Notes: generated from the sequence alone by a model not told the origin. DNA of 64,000 nucleotides from Deltaproteobacteria bacterium (GCA_017302835.1 JAFLCC010000009.1:103733-167732), one strand, 5' to 3'. Positions 35,686 to 45,131 are shown, numbered from the stretch's first letter. Program-made: numbers and translations.

Positions 35686-37826
35686 TGAAACGACTCATTG
35701 TTCTTACTATGCAGTAAAATGAATTCACGTTTTACAGACCAATCTGAGTTCAAGTCTTCATCTTTATTTAAGCTTCGGACACGCCAATAAATTTTACCAA
35801 GGGGGAGCCTTTCTTTGATCAAAAATTTATTATCTGTAATTTTTTTATCAAGAATAAATTTTTTAAATTCTTTATCAGTTGACAATTGAAAGTGATATTG
35901 ATCAGAACTTTTTTGAGCTTCCCAGTTAATCCAAATAAACGGTTCCAATTCTTGTTGTAAAAAAACAGTCATTTTATTTCTAGGTTCATTAAGAACAGGA
36001 GCTGGAATTTTTTGCTTAAAAACATATTCAGTTTTTTCAGAATTTGAGATGAAAGAGGATTGGTTGTCTTCGGGCAAGGAAGCAATGACGCGAAAATAAT
36101 AGGGTCCAGGCTGAGATACTTTGATATTTAATGCATTTTTAGTACTTTCAACCAATTTTGATTTTATAAAAGAAGGATTATCAGCATATTCAACGGAGTA
36201 TTTTTTAACAAGGGGCATATTTGTCCATGATATAGGAAACTCAACATTTGGAATGGATTCATTGGGATTCGTCGATTTAAAGGTAATAGGTAAAATTTTA
36301 AATAAGGTAGGTTTTTGAATTTCGACACTCAATTCTCCTATTTCACTATAAGCGCTTTCTACTTTAGTTTTTGATACGGCCTTGACGCGGAAGAACTGTT
36401 TTGCTTTACGTTGGGGTAGATAAGAATAAGTATCCGATTTTAATTCAATGCTAGACTTTCCTGTGAAATCCTTATTCTGAGAAATTTCCAAAATAAATTT
36501 GCTTGCGCCATTTGGCTTCGCCCATGAGATTTTTGCAGGAAGTACAGAGGCAGGTTCTCTTGTGTTTTTTGTTTTTATCATAATGTTTTTTGTTAGTAAA
36601 ATGGGTGATTCCAGTGGCGGTTCCACTATAGAATGTGCCACCACGTCAAAGGAAACAGTAGGGCTCCAAGACCCAAGTGCATTACTGTGTTTGCCGCGAA
36701 CCCTCAAATAATATTTCCCATTTCTTGCCTTAAAGTTAATATTTTTTTGATTTGTAGAATTAGAGATGAGGTCTTTTGAAAAATCTTCGTTGCTTGAAAT
36801 TTGATACTCGTAATCGATGAAATCACTTTGCCAGGAGATGGGTATATTTGTGGTCCATTTCGAAATATCTTCATTTGTTTGATAATCTAGCTGAGCTTTA
36901 TTATTAGGAGAGGTGATTGTCGGATTTGTAAAAATAGATAATTCAAAATTTTGAACTGGTGAAGAGATTAGGTTGTTATTAGAGTCCAGCCCCTGAACTT
37001 TCCAAAAATATTTTCCAGAATTAATATTATTGATAAGTGCTTTATTTTGAACCTTTTCTTTAGATGTCGTGATGGACTCAAACTTATTGTCGCTGGAGAT
37101 TATCAGTTTTTCTTCTGTGATATTTTCTGAACTCCAATTAAGAAAAAAACCTTGTTCTTTGTGAAGTAAAGTAATTTTAGTTTTATCAGGACTGAGGAGC
37201 TTAATTTTAGCAACAGGTTTAACTTCCTTAATGGGCTCGACTTTAACAAGTTCAACCTTATCTAAAATTTTCTTTTCTTTTTTATCTAGAGATGAAATAG
37301 AAAGGGAACCGTCAAGGAGTCCAAATTTAGGCTCCTCTGACTTTGACCTTTTGATTTTCATTTTTGAGTTATTCTTTTTGTAATTCTGGATGACAAAATT
37401 TTCTTTTTCAGTTTTTACTTGAAGTTTTGCAGTACTTTTGATCTCTGTTTGGATTTCACCATATTTTAGGTTTAACTCAAGATCGCCAGATTTTCTCGTA
37501 AGTGTAATTAATGAGTTTTCAGATAATTGAATAATCGAGCCATCACTTAACTGTATTTCTGCTTTTGACCGCTCTCCAGTGAAGATGCTATCTTGCTCAT
37601 GTAAAACCTCTTTGACTTTTGCTGGAGACCACAAAAAACTTTCAACTGGCTTTCTCCGAACATCTTTGTTGGAAGATGAAAGTGTGCCGATAACATTGTA
37701 GGAAGATTTTTCAGAATTAAATAAAAAAGAATCATCATATAGATAATATGAATAAATAAGAATTATTAAAATAGAGACAGCAAAAATAACCCTGTCTGTT
37801 TTGTTAAACTTAACCATATGTTGCAC
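35682..37826 (-). CDS. membrane-anchored FecR-domain protein with Fn3-like repeats
   Basis: A 714-residue protein: short cytoplasmic tail, one membrane segment (about 12-28), then a FecR-type domain (about 75-150, GERSKAEIQLSDGSIIQL then KSGDLELNLKYGEIQTE), then four or more beta repeats with Fn3-like pattern, each ending in a strand such as KYYLRVRG, KQFFRVKA or KIYWRVRS. All but the tail should be outside the membrane. FecR domains usually pass signals to an anti-sigma factor or kinase; here the coupled partner is the downstream CheA-like kinase (ATGA overlap). It could sense a surface or cell-wall ligand. That is inference. Confidence 0.8.
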   Translation of the reverse strand: MQHMVKFNKTDRVIFAVSILIILIYSYYLYDDSFLFNSEKSSYNVIGTLSSSNKDVRRKPVESFLWSPAKVKEVLHEQDSIFTGERSKAEIQLSDGSIIQLSENSLITLTRKSGDLELNLKYGEIQTEIKSTAKLQVKTEKENFVIQNYKKNNSKMKIKRSKSEEPKFGLLDGSLSISSLDKKEKKILDKVELVKVEPIKEVKPVAKIKLLSPDKTKITLLHKEQGFFLNWSSENITEEKLIISSDNKFESITTSKEKVQNKALINNINSGKYFWKVQGLDSNNNLISSPVQNFELSIFTNPTITSPNNKAQLDYQTNEDISKWTTNIPISWQSDFIDYEYQISSNEDFSKDLISNSTNQKNINFKARNGKYYLRVRGKHSNALGSWSPTVSFDVVAHSIVEPPLESPILLTKNIMIKTKNTREPASVLPAKISWAKPNGASKFILEISQNKDFTGKSSIELKSDTYSYLPQRKAKQFFRVKAVSKTKVESAYSEIGELSVEIQKPTLFKILPITFKSTNPNESIPNVEFPISWTNMPLVKKYSVEYADNPSFIKSKLVESTKNALNIKVSQPGPYYFRVIASLPEDNQSSFISNSEKTEYVFKQKIPAPVLNEPRNKMTVFLQQELEPFIWINWEAQKSSDQYHFQLSTDKEFKKFILDKKITDNKFLIKERLPLGKIYWRVRSLNKDEDLNSDWSVKREFILLHSKNNESFQ

Positions 37827-37949
37827 TTCTTATCGTCTGTTTTCATTTTGAGGAGAGAGATCTTAGGTCTAGTTTACTAGACACTGGACCTAAATGGAGT
37901 CGGTAATTTAAATGTTATCAATTCTTAATAAACAAATTATGATAAACAG

Positions 37950-39797
37950 GTGCAGAAAAATACATTTTCACTTAGGTATAAAATACTCATATTATTAACA
38001 GTTATTCCGTTAATAACACTTTCTGTTTATTTAGTTTTAGCAATGAAAGTATTTCAGGACGACAAAGTTGCTTATGTTTATGATTCCAGCAGTAAATTTT
38101 CAAATGCAGTTTCGGCTCAAATTGGAATCCAGTTAAATTCTGTCTTATCATCAAATAAATTTTTATTTCAAGAGTACTTGAACAGTCAGAATTTCAATTT
38201 AGTTGCAAAAAATTTCTTTAAAAATGAAAACACAACGGATCTTGTCGCTGTTTATGAAATTGATGAAAAAAATAAGGGCTTTAAATACGTAAGCCATTTA
38301 GAAAAGTTTGAGGGAAATTTTTCTAACGTTAAAGAAAAATTGGAGTCGATTCTTCGTCAGGAAATATACTATGTAAATGGGAACAAAAGAATTATTTATA
38401 GTTTATTTAATGATGAAAGACTACTTTTTTTTGAAAAACTGCCACCTGATCCTGAGAGAGGCAATAAAGCAATCTATTTTTCAATAATGATGAGGGCGGG
38501 AGATTTATTTGATTTGTTTTCTACTGTTTCTTCGCAAAAAATATATTTACTAAATAATAAAGGTTTTATTTTACTAGGACCTCAAGAGACCATCGGTACT
38601 GAGTTAAAGAAAAATATTCCACTTAAATTCTTAGATAATAATGAAAGTATTCAACTCAATGGAGTTGAGGCTACAAAAGATCAAAACAATCAAGAATATT
38701 TTATTTCTTTTGCACAAGTTGGAATTGGGGGACTCACCGTCGTGTCAGCAGTTCTTAAGTCCAAAGCCTTGTCAGCCCTAGATATTTTATTAAAAAAATC
38801 TATTATTTTCTTTGTATTATTAATTGCGGTAACGGCCATAGTTTCATTAATTGCCTCCTCAACAATTACAACAGCAATCACTCAATTATTCCAGGCAACG
38901 AAACAAGTGAGTGAAGGAAAGTTTGACATGAGAGTTCATGTAAAATCCTCTGATGAAGTAGGAGTCCTAGCCGATAATTTTAATAAGATGGCTGAGGAGG
39001 TTTCACGCTTATTGGATCAAACTGCAGAAAAGGCAAGAATGGAAAATGAGCTACAAACGGCAAAAACAGTTCAAGAGACTCTTTTCCCGGAAACAATCAA
39101 AAAGATTTCTAATTTAGAAATTGCTGGATTTTATGAGCCAGCGAGTGAGTGCGGAGGGGATTGGTGGCACTATTGTGAAATAGGCCAAAGGGTCTTTTTT
39201 TGGATTGGAGATGCCACAGGGCATGGAGCGCCTTCCGCGCTGATAACGAGTGCTGCGAAATCAGCGGCTGTAATCATTGAAACGCTAGACGTAGGTCCGG
39301 GAAAAGCCATGGAGTATCTAAATAAGTGTATTTTTGAAGTGTCCAGAGGGCGCTTGATGATGACATTTTTTATAGGTTGTTATGATAAAATTACTGGAAT
39401 TTTTACTTATTCAAATGCATCACATGAGACACCTTTCTTATTGAAAAAATCAGAAAAGGCTTTGAAAAAAAAGGAGCTTATTCCGTTAAATGAGGTCAAT
39501 AATCCAAGGCTGGGACAAAGTAAAGACACTGAATATCAAGAAAGCTGCATTCCAATGGATCAAGATGATTTGGTATTTTTTTATACAGACGGAATACCTG
39601 ACATCAGAAATTCAAAAGATGAACCTTGGGGAGAAAGAGAATTTGTTAAAGCAATAATTAAAGCCCACTTCGAGAGTCCTGACGCAGAAAAATTTGTGAA
39701 TAACTTTTCTCATTTGTTTCAGGAATATCGGCAGGGAAAAACTTTAGTTGATGACGTAACTTTTTTTGTGGTTAAAAATAAAAATAAACTGATTTGA
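37950..39797 (+). CDS. HAMP-SpoIIE-type serine phosphatase, RsbU-like
   Basis: A 615-residue membrane protein with two membrane segments (about 10-32 and 278-303) framing an extracytoplasmic sensor, then HAMP (about 305-355), a coiled coil and a PP2C-type SpoIIE phosphatase (about 385-612). Metal-binding aspartates are visible: ECGGDWW, WIGDATGHGAPS, FYTDGIPD and DDVTFFV. Expected to dephosphorylate a STAS-type anti-anti-sigma protein, and one is encoded 7 bases downstream. The start is GTG 37950 right after an in-frame stop; no clear ribosome-binding site. Confidence 0.88.
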   Translation: MQKNTFSLRYKILILLTVIPLITLSVYLVLAMKVFQDDKVAYVYDSSSKFSNAVSAQIGIQLNSVLSSNKFLFQEYLNSQNFNLVAKNFFKNENTTDLVAVYEIDEKNKGFKYVSHLEKFEGNFSNVKEKLESILRQEIYYVNGNKRIIYSLFNDERLLFFEKLPPDPERGNKAIYFSIMMRAGDLFDLFSTVSSQKIYLLNNKGFILLGPQETIGTELKKNIPLKFLDNNESIQLNGVEATKDQNNQEYFISFAQVGIGGLTVVSAVLKSKALSALDILLKKSIIFFVLLIAVTAIVSLIASSTITTAITQLFQATKQVSEGKFDMRVHVKSSDEVGVLADNFNKMAEEVSRLLDQTAEKARMENELQTAKTVQETLFPETIKKISNLEIAGFYEPASECGGDWWHYCEIGQRVFFWIGDATGHGAPSALITSAAKSAAVIIETLDVGPGKAMEYLNKCIFEVSRGRLMMTFFIGCYDKITGIFTYSNASHETPFLLKKSEKALKKKELIPLNEVNNPRLGQSKDTEYQESCIPMDQDDLVFFYTDGIPDIRNSKDEPWGEREFVKAIIKAHFESPDAEKFVNNFSHLFQEYRQGKTLVDDVTFFVVKNKNKLI

Positions 39798-39804
39798 GGG
39801 TTTT

Positions 39805-40275
39805 ATGAACAAATTTGATTTAAAAATAAATGCTGTCGGAAATGAGCTTAAGATCACGATATCTGGTATTATCGATGAAGATGTCGATTTTGGTATCTAT
39901 AAAATTTCTGAAGCCAAAAAAATTGAAATTGATTTTAAAAATATTAAGAGCATAAACTCTTGCGGAATCAGAGAATGGATAAAATGGCTTTCTTCAAATA
40001 AATCTGGCGAACTAAGTTTTATCAATTGTCCAAAAATTATTATCGATCAAGTAAACATGGTTGATGGGTTTTTACCTAGTAATGGAAAGGTTCTATCTTT
40101 TTTTGTTCCTTACTACAATGATGAAAATGGAACTGAAAAAAATGTATTATTTAGTTATGGTAAAGAGTTTACCGACACTGCCGTGATGCCACCACAAAAA
40201 GTCCTAGATGAATCCAGTGCCATTATGGAAATGGATGTCATCGAGTCTAAATATTTTAAGTTTATTACAAAGTAA
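39805..40275 (+). CDS. STAS-domain protein, possible anti-anti-sigma factor
   Basis: A 156-residue protein with a STAS-like fold in the first about 100 residues: KIEIDFKNIKSINSCGIREWIKW, where the serine before CGI sits at the usual phosphorylation position. The C-terminal 50 residues are an extension not seen in simple anti-anti-sigma factors. It is seven bases after the SpoIIE-type phosphatase, its probable regulator. The usual third partner, an RsbW/SpoIIAB-type anti-sigma kinase, is not in this window. The STAS match is moderate rather than strong; the spacing to the phosphatase supports it. Confidence 0.7.
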   Translation: MNKFDLKINAVGNELKITISGIIDEDVDFGIYKISEAKKIEIDFKNIKSINSCGIREWIKWLSSNKSGELSFINCPKIIIDQVNMVDGFLPSNGKVLSFFVPYYNDENGTEKNVLFSYGKEFTDTAVMPPQKVLDESSAIMEMDVIESKYFKFITK

Positions 40276-40292
40276 GACCGCGCTTAACTCCT

Positions 40293-40326
40293 GCGTGTTT
40301 GAAGAGACTTTTCAAGTGCGTTCTAA
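40293..40326. repeat. dispersed palindromic element, degraded copy
   Basis: GCGTGTTTGAAGAGACTTTTCAAGTGCGTTCTAA, about 20 bases after the STAS gene stop. Both arms are recognisable, with several mismatches and a short loop. A second small hairpin (CTAGA, six bases, TCTAG at 40333-40348) follows, with a T-run eleven bases further on, so this gap may hold a terminator. Confidence 0.6.
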
Positions 40327-40410
40327 TTTTTACTAGAGAAAAGTCTAGGGGAGTTAATTTTTTTTAAAAAAAACCTTATCTTTCTTGTGTAGATCTCCGA
40401 TAGCGTTGCC

Positions 40411-42327
40411 ATGGGAAGTGCCGCCGTATTGATCGTTGAAGATGACGAGTTTCTAAGAACAGCCATGAAGGAAGCTTTTGAAAAAAAGTCTTTGGGTGTG
40501 TTGGGGGTAGCTACAGCTACAGAAGCTTTACAAGTTTTAAATACAGAAAGTGTGGAGTATGTGTTTCTGGATTGCTTTCTGCCTGGTTCCTCAGGAGATC
40601 AGTTGGCCATTAAAATCAAACAAGAATTTGCTAATAAAAAAATTAAAGTCATTTTGATGTCGGGAATTTATACTGATAAAAGTTCAATTCAGGAGCTATT
40701 AAAAACGACACAAGCTTCTGCATTTATTAAAAAACCATTTGATCTTGAGCAGGTGATTCAACTCGTTCAGAAAAAGTCCACTGAAAGTGACTCTCCAAGA
40801 AAGATCCTGTATCAAACATTTTCGAAAGACTTGGTTTCTACAAGGGAAAAAAGAAAAATAATTGAATCTATTGAAAAAATATCTGGATTTGATTTGCCCT
40901 TTATTTATAGTTTGCTAACGGAGTCTAAAAGTTCAGGATATTTAAATATCTATTTTAATGATTCGAGTGTCTCAGGCATTTCGTTTTCGAATGGGTGTAT
41001 TGTGGGAGTTGATATCGAAGATAAGTCTACTTATATAGGAGAGATGCTCATACAGGGTGGTTTTGTTTCCCCTGAAGATATTCAAAAAGCTCTACAAACT
41101 AAAAACAATCAGAGATTAGGTCAGAGACTCATATCATCAAATTTAATGAGTCCGCATGCCTTAGACATGACGATGATTGAACAAATGAATGTCAGACTGT
41201 CTAAAACTATTACTGAAAAAAATGTCAAACTAAGTTTTGCAGCCAGTGAAGTGGAGCTAACTCAACCTTGTATTGATTCGGATATACTATTAAATTATTT
41301 GAATGATTGGATCGCCTCTAAAATTCCGATCAACTGGTTAAAAAGTCTATATGCCATGTGGTCCGGGCATTTAATCATACCGACAAGTACCTTTAAAATG
41401 AATCATCCAGCCATGGGGATGAATTTAGTGATGAGCTTGCCTGGACTCGACGTAGCATTGCAACAAAAAAATACTCTGAATTCTTTGCTTAATAAGCCGG
41501 AATATAATCACACGGCATTGTATAAAGCTCTCCATTTTCTATTAACAAAGGGTTTAATTTATTTCTCGAAGGAAATTTACTTTCAAAATGAAAGTGAGCA
41601 TATTGTATTTTTGCAAAAGCTTCAGATTCAACTTAAAGATAAAAATAACTTTGAAATACTTCAAGCTTTGGGGCTTTCTCAATTTACAAGTAAAGAATTA
41701 GCTAAAGAGGAAATAAAAAACTTAATTGGAGTTCAACCAAATCAAAACCAAATTAAGATATTAAAAATATGGATGGCAATACATAATAAAATTTCCCAAG
41801 CCATTGACAGTATAAATAGTGAAGATAAGAAAAAAATGGAACAAGACGCCGAAAAAAATGAATCAGCAAATCGATTGAAAGCAAGTCAGCTGGTTGAAGA
41901 GGCTCGAAAAGACCTACTTTTAAATGAGTTTTCTAAAGCTTTAGAAAAGCTAAAGGAAGCGGGTCGATTAAGTAGCAATATTTTTCAACTAAACATTTTT
42001 TTAGCCTGGGCAAAGCTGGGTAAAGTCATGGGTAAAAAAGATAGAGAATTAGTTAAAGAAATTGAAATGGATTTAATGCAAGTCTCACCCGATGAACGTT
42101 ATGATTCCTTATATCCGTATGTTATGGGTTTATATTACAAGTCTAAAAATGATTTGTTAAACGCAAAAAAATCATTTGATAAATCATTAGCAATGGATTC
42201 GACCTTCATTTCAGCACGAAGAGAACTGAGCATTGTAGAAATGCTTATTAAAAAGAATAAAAAAAATGACAACATTTTCACTATGGATTTAAAGGACTTT
42301 GTAACCGTTTTATTCAACAAAAAGTAA
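40411..42327 (+). CDS. response regulator with DUF4388-like and TPR regions
   Basis: A 638-residue protein: receiver domain (1-125, acceptor Asp54 in VFLDCFLPG, acidic pair 11-12, FIKKPF), then a DUF4388-type module (about 160-330: SGYLNIYFNDSSVSGISFSNGCIVGVD and a GEMLIQGGFVSPEDIQKAL segment like PilZ/PATAN-type output), then a helical region and C-terminal TPR-like repeats (about 490-610). Cytoplasmic, no DNA-binding domain, so the output is protein-protein. Possible receiver of the phosphate from the Hpt kinase. The stop TAA is inside a palindrome-family copy. Confidence 0.85.
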   Translation: MGSAAVLIVEDDEFLRTAMKEAFEKKSLGVLGVATATEALQVLNTESVEYVFLDCFLPGSSGDQLAIKIKQEFANKKIKVILMSGIYTDKSSIQELLKTTQASAFIKKPFDLEQVIQLVQKKSTESDSPRKILYQTFSKDLVSTREKRKIIESIEKISGFDLPFIYSLLTESKSSGYLNIYFNDSSVSGISFSNGCIVGVDIEDKSTYIGEMLIQGGFVSPEDIQKALQTKNNQRLGQRLISSNLMSPHALDMTMIEQMNVRLSKTITEKNVKLSFAASEVELTQPCIDSDILLNYLNDWIASKIPINWLKSLYAMWSGHLIIPTSTFKMNHPAMGMNLVMSLPGLDVALQQKNTLNSLLNKPEYNHTALYKALHFLLTKGLIYFSKEIYFQNESEHIVFLQKLQIQLKDKNNFEILQALGLSQFTSKELAKEEIKNLIGVQPNQNQIKILKIWMAIHNKISQAIDSINSEDKKKMEQDAEKNESANRLKASQLVEEARKDLLLNEFSKALEKLKEAGRLSSNIFQLNIFLAWAKLGKVMGKKDRELVKEIEMDLMQVSPDERYDSLYPYVMGLYYKSKNDLLNAKKSFDKSLAMDSTFISARRELSIVEMLIKKNKKNDNIFTMDLKDFVTVLFNKK

Positions 42328-42364
42328 GAGCGCTCTTGAAAAGACTTGTCAAACACGTTCTAAT
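42325..42364. repeat. dispersed palindromic element, copy at the end of a regulator gene
   Basis: TAAGAGCGCTCTTGAAAAG then ACTTGTCAAACACGTTCTAA. The first triplet is the stop codon of the response-regulator gene. The right arm is close to consensus; the left arm is partly changed. Located between this gene and the convergent small membrane-protein gene at 42402. Confidence 0.65.
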
Positions 42365-42401
42365 AACAACTTCTGTACAGGATGTACTTGTAATTTAATG
42401 G

Positions 42402-42563
42402 CTATACAGATGGTGAGTTATTGGAATCATCTTTGTGGGAAGAGATGACATCTTGAGCTTTTTTTCCAGTAATCCCTAACCATTCAGGGAAAAAAAAGGC
42501 AACAGTGATAAATGCAAAGGTGATAAAAATAAAAAAGAAACCCATTATCCAGATTAATTCCAT
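42402..42563 (-). CDS. small single-pass membrane protein, 53 residues
   Basis: A short reading frame in the 260-base gap after the response-regulator gene: ATG 42563 to TAG 42404-42402. The protein has one membrane helix (MELIWIMGFFFIFITFAF then ITVAFFFPEW) followed by a polar tail (GKKAQDVISSHKDDSNN). A ribosome-binding site (AGGG, six bases upstream) supports translation, and the clean split into helix and charged tail is typical of real small proteins. No family recognised. Divergent from rlmE. It could be part of a respiratory or transport complex; that is guesswork. Confidence 0.6.
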   Translation of the reverse strand: MELIWIMGFFFIFITFAFITVAFFFPEWLGITGKKAQDVISSHKDDSNNSPSV

Positions 42564-42625
42564 AGGTTACCCTAAGCTAATTATAATAAATGGACAATAG
42601 TGTAATTCTTAGATATGCGTTATAT

Positions 42626-43213
42626 ATGAATTACAATCCCAAAGACCATTATTTTAAGAAGGCTAAAAAAGAAAACTATGTAGCCAGGTCTATTTATAAA
42701 TTAGAGGAAATAGATCAAAAGTTTAAAGTCTTTAAAAAAAATGATGTCGTTCTTGATTTGGGGGCTAGTCCTGGTTCCTGGTCCCAATATGCGCTTCAGA
42801 GGGTTGGAGAATTTGGCAAAGTGATAGGTGTAGATCTAAGTCCAGTGAGTTTTAAAAATGCCAAATATATTTTTTGTCAGCAGGATATTTATCAAATGAA
42901 TTGGCAAGAGATTCTACAGTTCAATCAGGTAAGTAGTTTCAATGTGGTGTTATCTGATATGGCACCTAAGACCACGGGAATCAAATTGACAGATCAAGCT
43001 AGATCTTTAGATTTGTGTTTAAAAGCTTTAGAGATTTCTAAATTGTACTTAAAATCGGAAGGAAGTTTTGTTTGCAAACTATTTCATGGAAATGATTTTA
43101 AAATTTTAGTCTCTGAATTGAAAAAAATATATAAACAAGTAGAAGCTCTTAAACCAGATTCAACAAGAAAAATGAGTAAGGAAATATTTTTAATTGGAAT
43201 AGGAAAAAAATGA
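42626..43213 (+). CDS. rlmE: 23S rRNA (uridine-2'-O)-methyltransferase
   Basis: RlmE/FtsJ family SAM-dependent enzyme that methylates U2552 of 23S rRNA. I take ATG 42626 (195 residues), since homologues begin with a short NPKDHYFKKAKKENY segment; the frame extends 12 codons further to 42590 without a better ribosome-binding site. Catalytic residues can be seen: Lys in ARSIYKLEEID, VLDLGASPGSWSQ (SAM binding), VLSDMAPKTTG (Asp), and CKLFHGNDF (Lys). The C-terminus overlaps the next gene by four bases (ATGA), so the three genes rlmE, RluA-like and UMF1 form one operon. Confidence 0.9.
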   Translation: MNYNPKDHYFKKAKKENYVARSIYKLEEIDQKFKVFKKNDVVLDLGASPGSWSQYALQRVGEFGKVIGVDLSPVSFKNAKYIFCQQDIYQMNWQEILQFNQVSSFNVVLSDMAPKTTGIKLTDQARSLDLCLKALEISKLYLKSEGSFVCKLFHGNDFKILVSELKKIYKQVEALKPDSTRKMSKEIFLIGIGKK

Positions 43214-43884
43214 AGATTGTTTATGAAAATTCGGATCTCATTTTCGTTGAAAAAAAGTCAATGGTTTTAACAGTGCCTCCAAGGATCAAGGATTCTCGTC
43301 CAGTGTTAGGTACCCTTCTTCAAGAAAAATGCAAAATCAAACTATTTCCTGTGCATCGGTTAGATTATGAGGTTTCTGGTATTGTAGGTTTTGCAAAAAA
43401 TGAAAAATCTCATCGAGTGGCTCAATCTTGGTTCGAAGAGAGAAAAATTCTTAAGTTTTACGAAGCTCAATCGGAAATGCAATCCTTTGATCATTGGCCA
43501 TTAAGCGTTCCTAATCACCGTCTTTGTCTTGAAATAAAAGAGGGGGAATCCTTTCAGTGGGAGTCAAAAATCTTAAGAGGAAAAAAGCGATCTTTTTTCA
43601 GCCCCATCGGGGATTTGGCTATGACGGTGGCCCGGGTAGAGAAAATAAAGAATCATCGGGTTTTTTGGATTCTCAACCCGGTAACAGGAAAGCCTCATCA
43701 GTTGAGGTTAGAATTAAGTTATAGAGGTTTTCCTATTTGTGGTGACAGCTTATATGGATCCAGAGTGAAAAGTTCAGACCTTGGAATTGATTTGAATAGC
43801 TACCTTTTGGATTTTACACAAATTAAAAGAGAGCAAAGGTTGGATCTCCCAAATTATATCGAAATTGCAAGGAAGTTTGTATGA
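43210..43884 (+). CDS. RluA-family pseudouridine synthase
   Basis: A 224-residue RNA pseudouridine synthase. The catalytic aspartate is in HRLDYEVSG, and GKPHQLRLELSYRGFPICGDSLYG is the conserved C-terminal RNA-binding segment. There is no N-terminal S4 domain, so it resembles the short RluA/TruC-type enzymes. Target base unknown. Overlaps rlmE and the UMF1 gene by four bases each, which links it to rRNA modification by operon, not proof. Confidence 0.9.
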   Translation: MKIVYENSDLIFVEKKSMVLTVPPRIKDSRPVLGTLLQEKCKIKLFPVHRLDYEVSGIVGFAKNEKSHRVAQSWFEERKILKFYEAQSEMQSFDHWPLSVPNHRLCLEIKEGESFQWESKILRGKKRSFFSPIGDLAMTVARVEKIKNHRVFWILNPVTGKPHQLRLELSYRGFPICGDSLYGSRVKSSDLGIDLNSYLLDFTQIKREQRLDLPNYIEIARKFV

Positions 43885-45131
43885 GTCGAACCTACAATAA
43901 GAAAACACTTAGCTGGGTTCTTTATGACTGGGCTAATAGCAGTTTTTCAACGACGGTAATGGCTGGTTTCTTTCCTTTGTTCTTTAAAACATACTGGAGC
44001 CAAGGCTTTTCATCCGTTGAAACAACTTCGAAATTAGGAACGACCATTGGAATATCCAGCTTTTTAATTGCCATTTTGTCTCCTATTTTTGGAACTATTG
44101 CTGATTTAAAACATTTGAAGAAGTTTTTTTTAGTTTTTTTTATGTTTGTAGGAGTTCTTTCCTGCGCGAGTTTAGGAATTATCGGCCAAGGGAAATGGTT
44201 GTTAGCCATGATTTTTTATGGTTTGGGAATGATGTCCTTTAATGCTAGTAATACTTTTTATGATTCCCTGCTACCTTATGTTGCAGAAGAAAAGGATTTA
44301 GATTTTATTTCGGCTCTGGGTTATTCTTTAGGTTATTTAGGAGGCGGGTTACTTTTTCTACTAAATGTTGTCATGTACCTAAATCCTGAGTTTTTTGGAT
44401 TTTCCAGTGGAACAGAGGCTGTAAAGTTTTCTTTTTTAAGTGTGGCTATGTGGTGGTTTTTATTCTCAATTCCATTAATAATTTATGTTAAAGAGCCTTC
44501 TTTAAACCTTAAACCTAAACAAAGTTGGGGGGGGCTGGCTAAAAAGAGCTTTCTCATGCTCAAAGCGACTCTATCAGATATTGTTAGCGATAAAAATTTA
44601 TTTTTCTTTATGATGGCATTTTGGCTATACATCGATGGTGTCTACACTGTCATTGTGATGGCGGTTGATTATGGGATCTCTTTAAATTTTGAGCCAAAGC
44701 ATCTGATTGGAGCCTTATTAATTACGCAGTTTATTGGTTTTCCTTGTACCTATTTGTTTGGTTATTTTGCAAAAAAATGGGGGTGCCGGTTACCAATTCT
44801 CATTTGTATTGGCATCTACTGTTTAGCCATTATATTTGCAACCCAAATGAAGACGCCAATTCACTTTTACCTGCTAGCAATTATTATCGGTATGGCGCAA
44901 GGTGGAATTCAATCTTTAAGTCGTTCCATGTTTTCTAAAATGATTCCAAAAGAAAAGAGTGGGGAATATTTTGGATTTATGAACTTAATTGGAAAATTTG
45001 CTTCGGTTTTAGGCCCATTTATTGTTGCTTTAACCGTCTTGTTTACTGGAAAATCTGAGTTAGGTTTACTTGGACTCGTTGTTTTATTTGGATTGGGAGC
45101 TTTCCTTCTTATAAAAGTTAGAGAACCTTAG
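43881..45131 (+). CDS. MFS transporter, UMF1 (Atg22-like) family
   Basis: A 416-residue major facilitator protein with about 12 membrane segments. The N-terminal LSWVLYDWANSSFSTTVMAGFFPLFFK is the hallmark of the UMF1/Atg22 group. A conserved AQGGIQSLSRSMFSKMIPKEKSGEYFGF loop is present in the second half. Substrate not predictable; yeast Atg22 exports amino acids from the vacuole. The stop codon TAG is the first triplet of a palindrome-family copy. Third gene of the rlmE operon. Confidence 0.88.
   Translation: MSRTYNKKTLSWVLYDWANSSFSTTVMAGFFPLFFKTYWSQGFSSVETTSKLGTTIGISSFLIAILSPIFGTIADLKHLKKFFLVFFMFVGVLSCASLGIIGQGKWLLAMIFYGLGMMSFNASNTFYDSLLPYVAEEKDLDFISALGYSLGYLGGGLLFLLNVVMYLNPEFFGFSSGTEAVKFSFLSVAMWWFLFSIPLIIYVKEPSLNLKPKQSWGGLAKKSFLMLKATLSDIVSDKNLFFFMMAFWLYIDGVYTVIVMAVDYGISLNFEPKHLIGALLITQFIGFPCTYLFGYFAKKWGCRLPILICIGIYCLAIIFATQMKTPIHFYLLAIIIGMAQGGIQSLSRSMFSKMIPKEKSGEYFGFMNLIGKFASVLGPFIVALTVLFTGKSELGLLGLVVLFGLGAFLLIKVREP

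Noticed and set aside
43922..44209. Minus-strand frame of 95 codons inside the UMF1 gene
   Set aside because: It runs opposite to a strongly supported membrane protein and has no family features or ribosome-binding site.
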